From Adenophora triphylla var. japonica (Eukaryota > Streptophyta > Magnoliopsida > Asterales > Campanulaceae): a stretch of 64,000 nucleotides of DNA. Numbering within the stretch: position 1 is the first letter of the stretch; every line of letters starts with the position of its first letter. This document shows, piece by piece, positions 10,193 to 20,714 of this stretch. The notes under the pieces were generated by a model. The model was not told where the DNA came from and did not search any database. It saw only the letters and a list, made by a program, of their open reading frames with translations. The position numbers and the translations under genes were made by a program. The stretch is from the NCBI GenBank assembly GCA_022495995.1, contig JAFEMH010002083.1, positions 124,001 through 188,000 on the forward strand, written 5' to 3'.

Positions 10193-10344
10193 TCTATAGT
10201 ATAAATGGAAACGGTACTTGCTACAGTACTATGAACAGTTTCATGTGTCAAATTTCCCATTTTGCCCTTAAAAAAAATTTTAAAATTAAAAAAAAAATTA
10301 ATTAAAAAAAAAAAAACGTGTCCTTGGACACGGGCTTTTACTAG
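10193..10344 (+). mobile_element. Short non-autonomous Helitron
   Basis: The 5' end is A|TCTATAGTATAAATGGAAAC. The 3' end has a CGTGTCCTTGGACACG hairpin followed by GGCTTTTACTAG|T. The TC start, the hairpin ~10 nt from CTAG, and insertion between A and T are diagnostic of Helitrons. At 152 bp it has no coding capacity. Confidence 0.85.
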
Positions 10345-10617
10345 TATATATATATATAAAGACTCTCAAGTGATATAAACACCTTTTCCCTCCAAAACTA
10401 TATCAGAATTTGAAAAGTCATTTTCATTACTTTCCATACATTTAATAATTACACTATTTTTTTTAACCATAATTATTACACTATTAAAAAGAGATATTTA
10501 CTAAATAAAAATTGTACAAGTTTATTATAGCATTTTATACCTTTTATGAATTATCATAAGAAATCTTGTAAAAAAAATTGTTGCAATTTAAATTTTTTTC
10601 CAGTTAGTCATTAAAAA
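10345..10617. other. AT-rich spacer between two Helitrons
   Basis: Begins with (TA)n and then AT-rich DNA. No gene or terminal repeat is visible. Confidence 0.5.
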
Positions 10618-10790
10618 TCTATAGTATAAATAAGAGAATGTACTTGCTACAGTTGTTTGAACAGTTCCACGCGGTGAATTTCCCATTTTGCCCTCATACA
10701 TTTGTCCCTCTCCCATTTTGCCCTTAAAAAAAATTAAATTAAAAAAAAAATTTAAAAAAACCTGTGTCCTTGAACACGGGCATGTACAAG
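10618..10790 (+). mobile_element. Short non-autonomous Helitron, degenerate 3' end
   Basis: Starts A|TCTATAGTATAAATAAG and shares TACTTGCTACAGT, TGAACAGTT and CCCATTTTGCCCT with the copy at 10193. The 3' hairpin is CCTGTGTCCTTGAACACGGG, followed by CATGTACAAG|T, where CAAG stands in place of CTAG. Confidence 0.7.
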
Positions 10791-10807
10791 TAACTTATAA
10801 AAGTGCA

Positions 10808-11008
10808 CTTACTCCCTCTAAATATTATCCAATTTATAGTGCTTTTTCAAAAATAAAATATTATTAGATTTTTTATTCTTTAACCAATGGAAAAAGGTTA
10901 TTAAAAGACAAAATATTAAAATTATTGATTTAGCTCATTCACAAAATACTAAAAGATGTTGAGTCGGCTCTAATAAAGTTGATTTTTTTTTTAAAAGAAT
11001 GGAGTATA
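10808..11008. mobile_element. Possible degenerate Stowaway-like MITE
   Basis: CTCCCTCTAAATATTATCC on the left and ...AAAAGAATGGAGTA on the right resemble decayed Stowaway termini. The internal inverted match is weak. Confidence 0.3.
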
Positions 11009-11599
11009 TCTTTTAATTTCTAACTAAGACTAACACTATATGAAATTTGATTGTAGTATTTTCAAATAAATATAAATTATAATTATAATTTAAATGATAA
11101 ATATTTTAATATTCGTAAATATGAGTAACGTGTTATAAAACTTAACTATATTTTAAAAAAAATGTTAATGGATAGAATTACAAAATTAACTTTTTGTTAG
11201 TAGTATGATTAGTATTTTCTATTTCAATATTCATGGGTATAATTACTTAATAAAATATTTTATTTATTTATTTATTTAGTTAGATAGTTCTTTAAAGCAC
11301 AAATTTATCAAATAATGTTCTTCTTTTAAAATACAATATTTGTAAAAAATAAGCGATCAAGTGATGTTAGTTTCACTTTCTTTATAAACATTTTAAAACT
11401 TTGATACATGGTATTGATATTGAAAATAAAGGTGAATATTTCACTAATAATTTTGTATTTTAACAAATATTTCAATATGTACAATTCAATTTGTTAGTTA
11501 TATGTGTAATATTATTGGATTAATACAATGACATATATTTTTTTTTGAAATAAATATCTTTAAAATTATATTTTCTTAAATTATTTTTATTTTTATATC

Positions 11600-11659
11600 T
11601 TTTTAGTTAATTTTTCAAATTTATTTATCCGTGCGTTTAACGCACGGGTGTAAAACTAG
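11600..11659 (+). mobile_element. Helitron 3' terminus (5' end not resolved)
   Basis: CCGTGCGTTTAACGCACGG forms a near-perfect hairpin and is followed by GTGTAAAACTAG|T, a classic Helitron 3' end. The matching 5' end could be one of the TC starts upstream (10193 or 10618) or may be lost; 10791-11600 is AT-rich with no gene. Confidence 0.7.
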
Positions 11660-11700
11660 TTAGTAAATAAATGGTACAAAGAGATATTAAATAATTACTA

Positions 11701-11987
11701 CTCCCTCAGTCCCATTCCAAATGTCCCAACTTTTATTTTTGGGTGTCCTATTTAAAATGTCTCAACCCAAAAAATGAAAGTTTTTTATTATTTTTTTATT
11801 TGTGGGACCCACTTGTCATACTCACAATAAATATCCACTAACTATTCCCTACCCCACTTTCTCTTTTCTACATCACTTTTCATACTCACAACATTTATTT
11901 CACTATACACTTTTTGCATTATATATATTTATTCCTTAATTCCTATGCCGCAAAGATTTTGGGACATTTGGAGTGGGTCGGAGGGAG
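11701..11987. mobile_element. Stowaway MITE
   Basis: Starts CTCCCTCAGTCCCATTCCAA and ends with the inverse ...TTTGGAGTGGGTCGGAGGGAG, flanked by TA on both sides (11699-11700, 11988-11989). Confidence 0.85.
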
Positions 11988-12073
11988 TATTATAATATTA
12001 TAAGATAATTTTAATTTATTGTAGTTGTATATATAAATTCAAGATTTTATTTAAACCACTTATTATTAACTTA

Positions 12074-13147
12074 CTAGTGGGTAGCCCGTGCTCCGCACGG
12101 AAAATTAATTTGTCATTTTTTAAATTACTTATTTTATATTTTTATTTGATAAAGTAGCATGACATTTTTTTTGTGATATAAATCTATTTTATATCAATCA
12201 AAATATCTACATTTATAAATTCAGGAGATTTTTTTCTTTTAGCCTTTGTTGTATATAGTTTGTACTTATTATGACAATTGAAATTTGAATAATAACAATG
12301 AATTATTATTGTAATTAGTTAACTTCTAATTTTATAGAAGATTGAATTAATAATGTTAAATATCTTTGATAATTAATAATTTTATACTGCATACACATAT
12401 TATGATTAGTAAATATAATTAGAAAGTTATAATAGAATAGTGATCTGGTATAGTAAATTTAATACCTAATATTTATCAAATACGGAGTATAGTAACTATT
12501 AAATTAAATATTAATAATTATCCTATGTATAGTAACCAATATTGAAGCATTATCTAAGATATTCTAATATATTAAAAATTAATGTTTCTAATTAATGTTA
12601 TATTTAACTAATAATATTATCTTATATTAAACTAAATGATAATAATTACCCTATATAATTAATATTATGATTAACTAATATTATTAATAATAATAATAGT
12701 TAACATATATTAACTATTGAGTCTTTTCCACTTTCACTTTGCTCTATTAGTTATATGTTTTCTTCTATAATATAAATTCATTATTACATAGAGATTAGAT
12801 GAAAGTGTATATGATTTAAGTTAATAATCATTAACTATCATTAGTAGAATTTATTATAAATAACTTTTTAGATATGTAAACATTTAGGTTAATTGTATTT
12901 AGTTAGCGGCTCCTTAGATTACATCTTAATATGTGTTACTTATAACTTATAATATGTTTTTTTTACATATTATCTCTTTGCATAGCAATAAGTTATCTAA
13001 TAAAATTATTAGTTAATTGCAAGAATATAAATAGTTGCATACGAATGAAAAGACATATGACATGGAAGCTTGAGAAATTAGATAAAACCATTCAGGTCTT
13101 ATGTGTCATCACCAGATTTAGTCTACTTTAAAATAATATAGTATAGA
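12074..13147 (-). mobile_element. Non-autonomous Helitron on the minus strand
   Basis: On the complement, the element starts TCTATACTATATTATTTTAA after an A and ends with CCGTGCGGAGCACGGGCTACCCACTAG|T. It therefore has the TC start, a 3' hairpin and CTAG at an A/T insertion site. The ~1.07-kb AT-rich interior has no helicase or replication-initiator coding. It carries a segment (about 12598-12710) nearly repeated at 13340-13455 outside the element, linking it to the neighbouring minisatellite. Confidence 0.75.
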
Positions 13148-13339
13148 TTTAGTTTTCAGCAATAATTACTTGGTGACTTTTTATATTCCTCATCAATCAT
13201 CTTTATTTAATTTTTTTGTAATTCTTTTTACTAATACCTTTGATTATCTCCATTTATCACTAAATTTGTATTTAGTTTTCATCAATTATTATTTGATAAG
13301 ATTATTTGACATATTCGTTAAGTTCACCGTGATAGTTAT

Positions 13340-14075
13340 AGTAATTGTTATATTTAACTAATAATATTAGTTTATATTAAACTAAATGATAATAGTTACT
13401 CTATATAATTACTATTATGATTAACTAATACTATTAATAATAATAGTTAACATATACAGTCAGACACTATTATAATTAACTAATAATAGTAATAGTAATA
13501 GTAATAATTAATCTATATAGCAACTATTATAATTAACTAATAATAGTAATAGTGATAGTTAACCTATATAGTAATTATTATGATTAAATAATATTATTAA
13601 TAGTAATGCTAACCTATATAGTAACTATTATGATTAACTAATACTATTAATATTAATGTTAACCTAATAACTATTATAATTAACTAATACTATTAATAGT
13701 AATTGTTAACATATATTAACTATTATGATTAACTAATACTATTATTAGTAATATTTAACATATATAGTAACTATTATAGTTAACTAATACAATTAATAGT
13801 ATTAGTTAACTTATATCGTAACTATTATAGTTAACTAATACTATTAATAGTAATAGTTAATATATATAGTAACTATTATAGTTAACTAATACAATTAATA
13901 GTAATAGTTAACTTATATAGTAACTATTATAGTTAACTAATACTTTTACTAGTAATAGTTAACATATATAGTAACTATTATAGTTAACTAATACAATTAA
14001 TAGTAATAGTTAACTTATATAGTTAACTAATACTATTAATAGTAATAGTTAACATATATAATAACTATTATTATT
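13340..14075. repeat. AT-rich minisatellite, ~50-bp unit
   Basis: Imperfect tandem copies of a unit built from AGTAACTATTATAGTTAACT, AATACTATTAATAGTAATAG and TTAACATATAT run for about 730 bp. The unit holds internal palindromes (AGTTAACT, CTATTAATAG). The best-preserved copies lie at 13780-14060; the left side is more diverged. Nothing codes. Confidence 0.8.
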
Positions 14076-14131
14076 AACTATTATTATTAGCTAATAAGAA
14101 GAATATTAAGAGTCTTTGGATTTTAGAATGG

Positions 14132-16837
14132 TGATGAAGCTTCGAGAAGAAATATACACTTATCACTTTGGGGCTACAACTATTCTCTCCCTTTTTCCTT
14201 TGATAGAAGTAGATTAGGTTTTAAATTTCCAAGTATGAACTCGAAGAGTCATTCTGTCTTTCTAGTACTTCTCACCTCCTCTAGTTTGTGTCATCTAAAC
14301 TATTGAGTCTGTTTCAAGTTCTTCGATTAATCAAAGTAATTTTCTTTTCCTAAACACTTTCCCTAAGGTTGTTCTACCTCATAAGTATCATTTAATTCAT
14401 GCAAAATAATGAACCCTCCATTCCCTAAATCATCGCAAAAAAATAGAGACTTCTAAGCGAGTTTAAGAAGAAATTTATCCTTAGGAAGCTTAAAGGTTAA
14501 ACATTTCCCTACTGAAAGTCAAAGGTCAACAAACGAAGAAAGCCAAAAGTGATGCTGTCAACCTTCATTCCAAGAAGAGTGGAGCTACTCAATTCAAAGC
14601 TTTGAGAGTAAAAAAAACTCTCAAGCTTTCATCACCTCCACAGCAAAGGTGAAACTTCAAGTCCATGAAGGACTCTCCCACAAAGAAGAGGAGTCAAGTG
14701 GCACCAACAAAAGAAATGAAGCTTACTCAAACTCCTCTTACAACAAGTGAAGAAGACTTTCAGTATCAAGAAAAATATTTACCCTTAAGTCATGCTAATG
14801 GTTGACTTTCTTCTCAAACTTATTTAAAAATTTCTAGATGATGCACGGTTCATTAAAAGGTAGAACAACTTTTCTAGATCCTTGAGCCAAGTAAGGTTTC
14901 TCATTGAGTCTAGGGGCTTCCTGTTAGCCACTCTCTTACACACTCTTGAAATCCAAGCATCAAAATTGGGGCTTCCTAACCATTCCTCCCCAGTCAATCT
15001 CTACTTCAACTCTTCAAAATAATCAAATCTGCATTAGGAGCTTTCCTCTTTGCTTCTCACTCTCATCATTAGAGAATACACCTCTCCAAAGAGTCAATGC
15101 TTGGATCACTTTCCAAAGAATAGAATCCATCTCTCCTCAACCAACTTGAGATCTCATCTCTCTCTCCTCAATAAGATTCTCTCCTCTGAGTTCTCTTCGA
15201 GTTAACATACTACTTTAAAAAAATGAAAAAAAGACGCAAAAGAGATGCCCGCTAGATTGAAAACCTAAAAGGGCGATCTAGGCGAAAACCATTGTGCGTC
15301 ACTAAGAAAAAAAAATCAGGGAGAAAGGGAGACTATTCTTCAACCTTCTTCATCGGACATCATTCGATCCTCTTCAAATCAAATCAACAAGGAGATTCTT
15401 CTTCGATCGTCTTCAAATCAAGAGAGCAGACTCACAAGCCTGTTCACAAAGTCATCTAACATTTGCAAGCAACTTGGCGCTTGAGACAGCAAAGGGCCTT
15501 GGACATAAAATCATTACGACAGTCGACAAATTTGTAGTCGTTTGCCTCCTAGAGACACGACTCAAGGGAGAACTAAGAATGAAGATTCGCAACAGGCCTA
15601 GATGTGTTCACAGAAGGTTACTCATCGAAATTCTACAACAACGAAGAAACAGTACGGTACTCTCGCACGAGACAGCCTCGCTGACTAGCAACAGATTCTG
15701 CAAATCCTGATTTGGTCCCAACTTGTCAAACACAAGTTCACTCATACAGTTCACCCATCTCAAATATAAATCCATACAAATGTCCCTACATATCCATACA
15801 CCATATACTCATACATAAACTCACCACCAAAATGACCGACCAGCCATTTACATGAACTGACGTAAGCACCACCACGTAAGTCCAGTTAAACAACTAAAAT
15901 CTGAAAAAAATCTACTTGGAATCTTTATGTGCTGACAGGTACAAAAAGGTAAGAATCTTTCCGGTCCATCCGAGCCCAATATGCATCTATCCTTGCATTA
16001 CAGGAGCCAACAGAACCTCCACCTCAACCGACAACTTCAAGTCTGTAACCTCGGCAACACCTTCAAAGTCTGTGACGACAGCAAACTTCAAGTCCGTAAC
16101 CTCGGCAACACCTTCAAAGTATGTGACGGCAGAAAACTTCAAGTCCGTGACCTCGGCAACAACCTCAAAGTCTGTAACGGCAGCAAACTTCAAGTCCGTG
16201 ACCTCGGCAACGTCAACAAAGTCTGCGACCGCATCAAACTTCAAGTCCGTGACCTCGGCAACATCAACAAAGTCTGTGACGGCAGCAAACTTCAAGTCCG
16301 TGAGCTTAGCAACACCTTCAAAGTCTGTGACGGCAGCAAACTTCAAGTCCGTGACCTCGGCAACAACTTCAAATTCTGTGACGGCAGCAAACTTCAAGTC
16401 CGTGACCTCGGCAACAACTTCAAAGTCTGTGATGGCAGCAAACTTCAAGTCCGTGACCTCGGCAATCGCAATAAAGTCTGTGATGGCAGCAACAACAACA
16501 AAGTCCGTGACCTCGGCAATAACGGCAACGTCAGTAACCTCGGGCGGTGCACTTCAACAACTTCATCAACAAACAGGTATCTTCGGAATTGGGTCAAGTC
16601 TTTGATTCCTCAGTATGATTTTACCTTTTCAAAAAAAAATCCCACTTCGATTTTCAAAAATGATTTTCAAAATACCTAAAATAGCCTTTTTAGTGTTTTG
16701 GAGTCGAACTACGTTTGGTCTGATTCTCTCTTAGAGATACGTAGGCAGCCGTGCGGCACGACCATCCCAATGTTCAGAATGATGTCTTTTATATCGATGA
16801 CATGACTTCTTTCATAAGTCTTGTCGCCGAGGGGCTC
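14132..16837 (+). mobile_element. Partial copy of a Tat/Ogre-like 3' internal region
   Basis: This segment is a near copy of 20725-23451, the non-coding region between gag and the right LTR of the element that follows. Shared landmarks include GATAGAAGTAGATTAGG, the 51-bp repeats, and a GA-rich tract ending CCGAGGGGCTC just before the LTR. Its left border falls almost exactly where the gag stop codon lies in the full copy. It shares the LTR at 16838-17893 with that element, giving a partial tandem array rather than a second complete element. Confidence 0.8.
16033..16535. repeat. 51-bp tandem repeat, left copy
   Basis: About ten imperfect 51-bp units (AACTTCAAGTCCGTGACCTC + GGCAACAACTTCAAAG + a 15-bp tail) lie in the element's 3' region. 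The unit is a multiple of three, so two plus-strand frames and one minus-strand frame stay open for 150-230 codons. One reads KSVTSATTSKSVTAANF repeatedly. Each unit is itself two related halves (FKSVTSA / SKSVTAA). The open frames are more likely a product of the periodicity than genes. Confidence 0.8.
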
Positions 16838-17893
16838 TGTAGACACCCCATTCTGAACCAATAATTCATGATTACACTACTCTTCATCTCTCTTTTATGT
16901 TTTGATGAAAGCATATTAGTTTCGTCATGTTTCGCTAAGTTTCTAACTAACCTCGTTAGTTTTGAACTTAACTGACTAACGGAATAACTGAAGAGGACAA
17001 AATAGTCAACCGACTAGTTGTCTCGCATGAGACATACGTGTCTCGTGCGAGATAAACCATCTGCAGGATATGCAGAATCACTCTCCTTCTCCGTTTCAAA
17101 CTCTTTTCTATATAAAACCTTATCAATCCGGTCATCCAATGATGATTGAGTTTCAGAACCTTCCTTGAGTCTCCTAATCTTGGTGACCAAGTAATCCATC
17201 CACCTCTTAAACCCCTATAAATACTTGGAGACTTTCAGTATTTCGGAGGTCCCCGATCCATGATCGAAAACACGCAACACACACATTTTGTTGGTTTCTC
17301 TCCCTGAATGATTCCTACAAAATCACCCTAAAATCACCTAAAGTTTGTTTGTCAACCTTGTTGATCAACAAACAGCAAAAACCCGAATCAAGGATTGAGG
17401 CGAAGCTCTGTCCGCATCAAGATTTGACTCTCATATTGAGTCAAAACTCTGCCCAAATCACTCCTCGACCGTGAAGACATCTTAGAACCACGTTCTAAAT
17501 CAAATACTCCCTAAACGCTAGGTAAATTCCTATACTTTTATTCTTCTTCTCAATCTCTCTCTATTAGCTTTTAGAGTGGTGTAATCCCAACAAAAGGATT
17601 AGCCTAGAGTCCCTTCAATCCATGGAGGTGATCTCGAAGCATATAATCCGACATTCCTAATCAAGAAATTGATTAGGGTTTTCTTGTTCTTATTTATTGA
17701 AAAGATTGATAATACTCAATTGGCAAGACCGATCTCCAGATTGGGTGGAATGGATGCTCCTTGACCTACCCATTCCATAACTTAACCCCCGAACCCTCAA
17801 ATCTCTTTAAAGTCAAAAAGGTTTTTCTTATTGTTTTCCTAAATAAATGATAAGTGGCGACTCCTAGATGTTAAAAATTCACGCATCGCTACA
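16838..17893 (+). mobile_element. 5' LTR of a Tat/Ogre-like gypsy element
   Basis: Starts TGTAGACACCCCATTCTG after a GA/G-rich tract (GTCGCCGAGGGGCTC) and ends ...CACGCATCGCTACA, immediately before a primer-binding site. The 1056-bp length matches the right LTR (1055 bp once the nested solo LTR is removed). It contains TATAAATA at 17216 and palindromic GTCTCGCATGAGAC words. Confidence 0.88.
17216..17223 (+). promoter_or_regulatory. TATA box of the Tat/Ogre-like LTR
   Basis: TATAAATA in CCCCTATAAATACTTGGAG, conserved at 25952-25959 in the right LTR. The position about 380 bp into the LTR suits the U3 promoter. Confidence 0.6.
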
Positions 17894-17894
17894 G

Positions 17895-17912
17895 TGGCGA
17901 CTCCGCTGGAGA
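17895..17912 (+). other. Primer-binding site, tRNA-Arg type
   Basis: TGGCGACTCCGCTGGAGA begins one base after the LTR end. This closely resembles the tRNA-Arg-complementary site known for Tat/Ogre elements. A shorter copy of the same word, GTGGCGACTCCT, lies within the LTR about 40 bp upstream. Confidence 0.75.
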
Positions 17913-19347
17913 CAATTAATTAAGAGGGTTAGACTTGCGCACAATTGAGTATTATCAATCTTTTTATTTCTCTGTAAAATTTTGATTTTTCTGGATTTTT
18001 CAGAATTTTTCTGCACTGTTTTTGTCAAAAAAAAATTACCGCGACAGGCTTGTCCGCGGGACAAAGCAATCCCCGCGCGAGATAAATATTTGAAAGGTTT
18101 CCTCTGTTTGGTGTACCGAGCATTAAAAAAAAAAAGAGGGGTTAAACCTGGATGTTGACTTTTGCTTAAGAGTTTGACCACACAAAATAAATAAATTGGT
18201 TAGTTGACTTTTCTCAGTTGACTATTCTAAAATAGGGGGGTTTGACCGCAAAAAAAAATCAAGAAAATTCAAAAAGAAAAAAAAAACAAAAAAACTTTCA
18301 GAAAAGTTTTAAAAATCCAGAAAAGTCAAAATATTATTATTATTTTGCTTGTATTAACTTTATTTTGCAGGGTAGAGTAATTATTAATTACTTAAACTTT
18401 ATACTTGCGTGAGATTGATTATTTTAATTTTTACCGGTCATCGGTTGACTCGGGCTTTGTAATTAATTAATTTAATTCTCTTTCTCCCTCTCTTTAAGTG
18501 GAACTACGACGGCATAAGTCTTCCCGAATTCGGGAGAAATGTAGGCAACCACTTGGTGCGGCCATTATCTGTTTTTCTTTAGTTTTCAAAAAAAAAAACT
18601 CTCTATTTTACTCTATCAACTAGATTGACTCTCACACACGCGCACTCATATTATAACTGTCATTGCACTACATACCCTGATTAACCCGGGACCCACACTA
18701 AGGACGGATGACGGTAACCACCTAGTCGCCGGTCTCTCCGAAGTTGGATCATCCCACTCCGCGTATTCAATCCACCTAGATTGTCATATCGCGGGGAGCC
18801 TAGCCTTCCAGCCCTGCATCGCCACATATCATGTAGATTGACTTTTTTAAGACACTCCGTGACCGGTCGGTTTGATCTTGGAGTCCTTGTAATTCCTTGT
18901 CAAGATCGTTTTGTGCAATAATCCATGAAAAAGAAATAAAAAAATTGTCGCTTCGGAATTGTCCCTTCAGAAATGTCCCTATAATCGTCCCTTCGAATTT
19001 GTCCCTAAAAAGAGAAAAAATTCTCACCAAATTTATTGCACAAAACTTGATGTTACTTGGGATGACTTCGACCCCTAGGTCCCTAGGTTTGGATTCTGAA
19101 TGTTAGAAACCCCTAAAACGGATTTTTCGTCCGACCAAAATTAGGACTAAAAATCAGAAAAATGTGACTTTCCGTGGTGTTGTCTCGCGCGAGACTGCTT
19201 ATCCCGTGCGAGACAAGTGTTCGGTCTATTCGTGTTTTGGCCAAAACCTTCAAGCCTTCATTCACCCTATTCAGCCGACTTGTTGGGACTCGATCATGGT
19301 TTAACACGGTTGCTACACGTCTAGGTTATTCGCCAAAGCTCGACACG
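17913..19347. other. 5' untranslated internal region of the Tat/Ogre-like element
   Basis: Non-coding leader between the primer-binding site and gag. It holds C/T-rich and AT-rich stretches, a GAACTACG...ATGTAGGCA motif (about 18501-18550) like one near the 3' LTRs, and a perfect palindrome GTCTCGCGCGAGAC near 19183. Several short frames have no recognisable product. Confidence 0.6.
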
Positions 19348-20714
19348 ATGTCTGCTTCTCCTCCTACCACTGAGGCCGAAATCAACGAAGCTAAGGCCCA
19401 ACTCATCCAAGCCCTACTTAAGATGGATGAACAAAGTAAGCAAATTGATGAGCAAAAAACGCCCAAATGACTGCCCTCATGAAAGAACTCAACGATTTGA
19501 AAGTCAAGAAAGGCAGAAAGCAAAAGCAGAAAGAGGAATCCTCCTCCGATGAAGAGGAATCCTACACCAAAAAGAATAAGATACCCAAGAAGTCAAGCAA
19601 GAAAAAGGAAGAATCTGATTCCTCCTCTTCCTCATCCTCCTCCGATGATGAGGAACATGTCTCCAAGGGTGCTAAAACCAAGAAAGAAGGCATTGGTAAA
19701 ACTACTAAAATTGGTGACCATGTTACTAAGAACTACCTTGAGAAGAAACTTGCAACCCATGACACTTCAAAAGGGTCATTCGTTCCATTTGATCCCGATG
19801 CTCTTCAACAATCCATCACCAAGTTTCCTCGTAAGTACAAGACACCCGACATTGCCAAGTTTAACGGCACTACCTGTCCTCGAGCTCATGTTGAGACCTA
19901 CACTTGGGCTATGCTTCTAATGGGCGTTGATAACACAATCTTGGCCCAATGCTTTCCTCAAACTTTAGAAGGTGCTGCAAGGGATTGGTACATGTCTCTT
20001 CCTACGACTACAAGGCTTGATTGGTCATCTGCATGTTTAGTTTTTCAAAGACAGTTTAAAGACAACTCCACTTACCGCCCTACCAGGAGGGATCTTGAAC
20101 AAACCAAACAACATGCAAATGAGTCCTTTGCTGAATTTGCTAGAAGATGGAGACTCAAACTTACTGAAATTGTCGAAAGACCTACTCTCAAAGAACAAAT
20201 CCACATCTTCCTCCAATGCCTTCGTGATGAATTTCAAGAGAAGCTCGCCGGTAATTACTTTCCTAGCTTCAATGAACTCCATGAGTCCGGAATTAGGATT
20301 GATGACTTCCTAAAAAACAAAAAGAAGGAAAGCACTTTCCGCTTCAACAAAATCACCACAAGTAAGGATGCTTCAGTCAACGCTATTGCATTCAACTGCC
20401 CCAACACCGGTAAGTATTCTGTTGTTCCTCCTCCCGAAAAGAAAAAGAGGCACTATGACAAAATTGAAGGAATCATTCAAGAAGAACTCTTCGATGTGCT
20501 TGTCAAGAATGAAAAGATCAAACCAAGGGAAGGTGGTCCTCCTAAAGATATGGGTCCTAATCACGCTCATCACTTATTCTGCAAGTACCACAACTTCATC
20601 GGCCACGACACCAACACTTGCCATCACTTGAAGGACATCATCCAAGACTTCTTTGACAATGGAGAGCTAGAACGTCCCAACGTCATCACCAATCCTCTCC
20701 CTCGCAATCCATGA
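19348..20714 (+). pseudogene. gag: Gag of a Tat/Ogre-like retrotransposon, one frameshift
   Basis: The ATG at 19348 opens MSASPPTTEAEINEAKAQLI, a coiled-coil-like start. An extra base in the A-run near 19458 shifts the frame, and the protein continues as a 415-codon frame from 19467. Residues ~20-70 of that frame are Lys/Ser/Asp/Glu-rich. Residues ~120-260 are a Retrotrans_gag domain (AARDWYMSLP, FQRQFKDNSTY, SFAEFARRWR, FLQCLRDEFQEKL). Near residue 372 the family signature CKYHNFIGHDTNTCHHLK gives a C-x2-H / GH-x4-C knuckle-like motif. It stops at 20712 after NPLPRNP. Gag packages the element RNA; no protease or polymerase follows. Confidence 0.85.

Noticed and set aside
15987..16679. Three overlapping long frames (153-232 codons) as protein genes
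   Set aside because: They arise from a 51-bp repeat without stops in those frames, lie in a retroelement 3' region, and no domain is visible.
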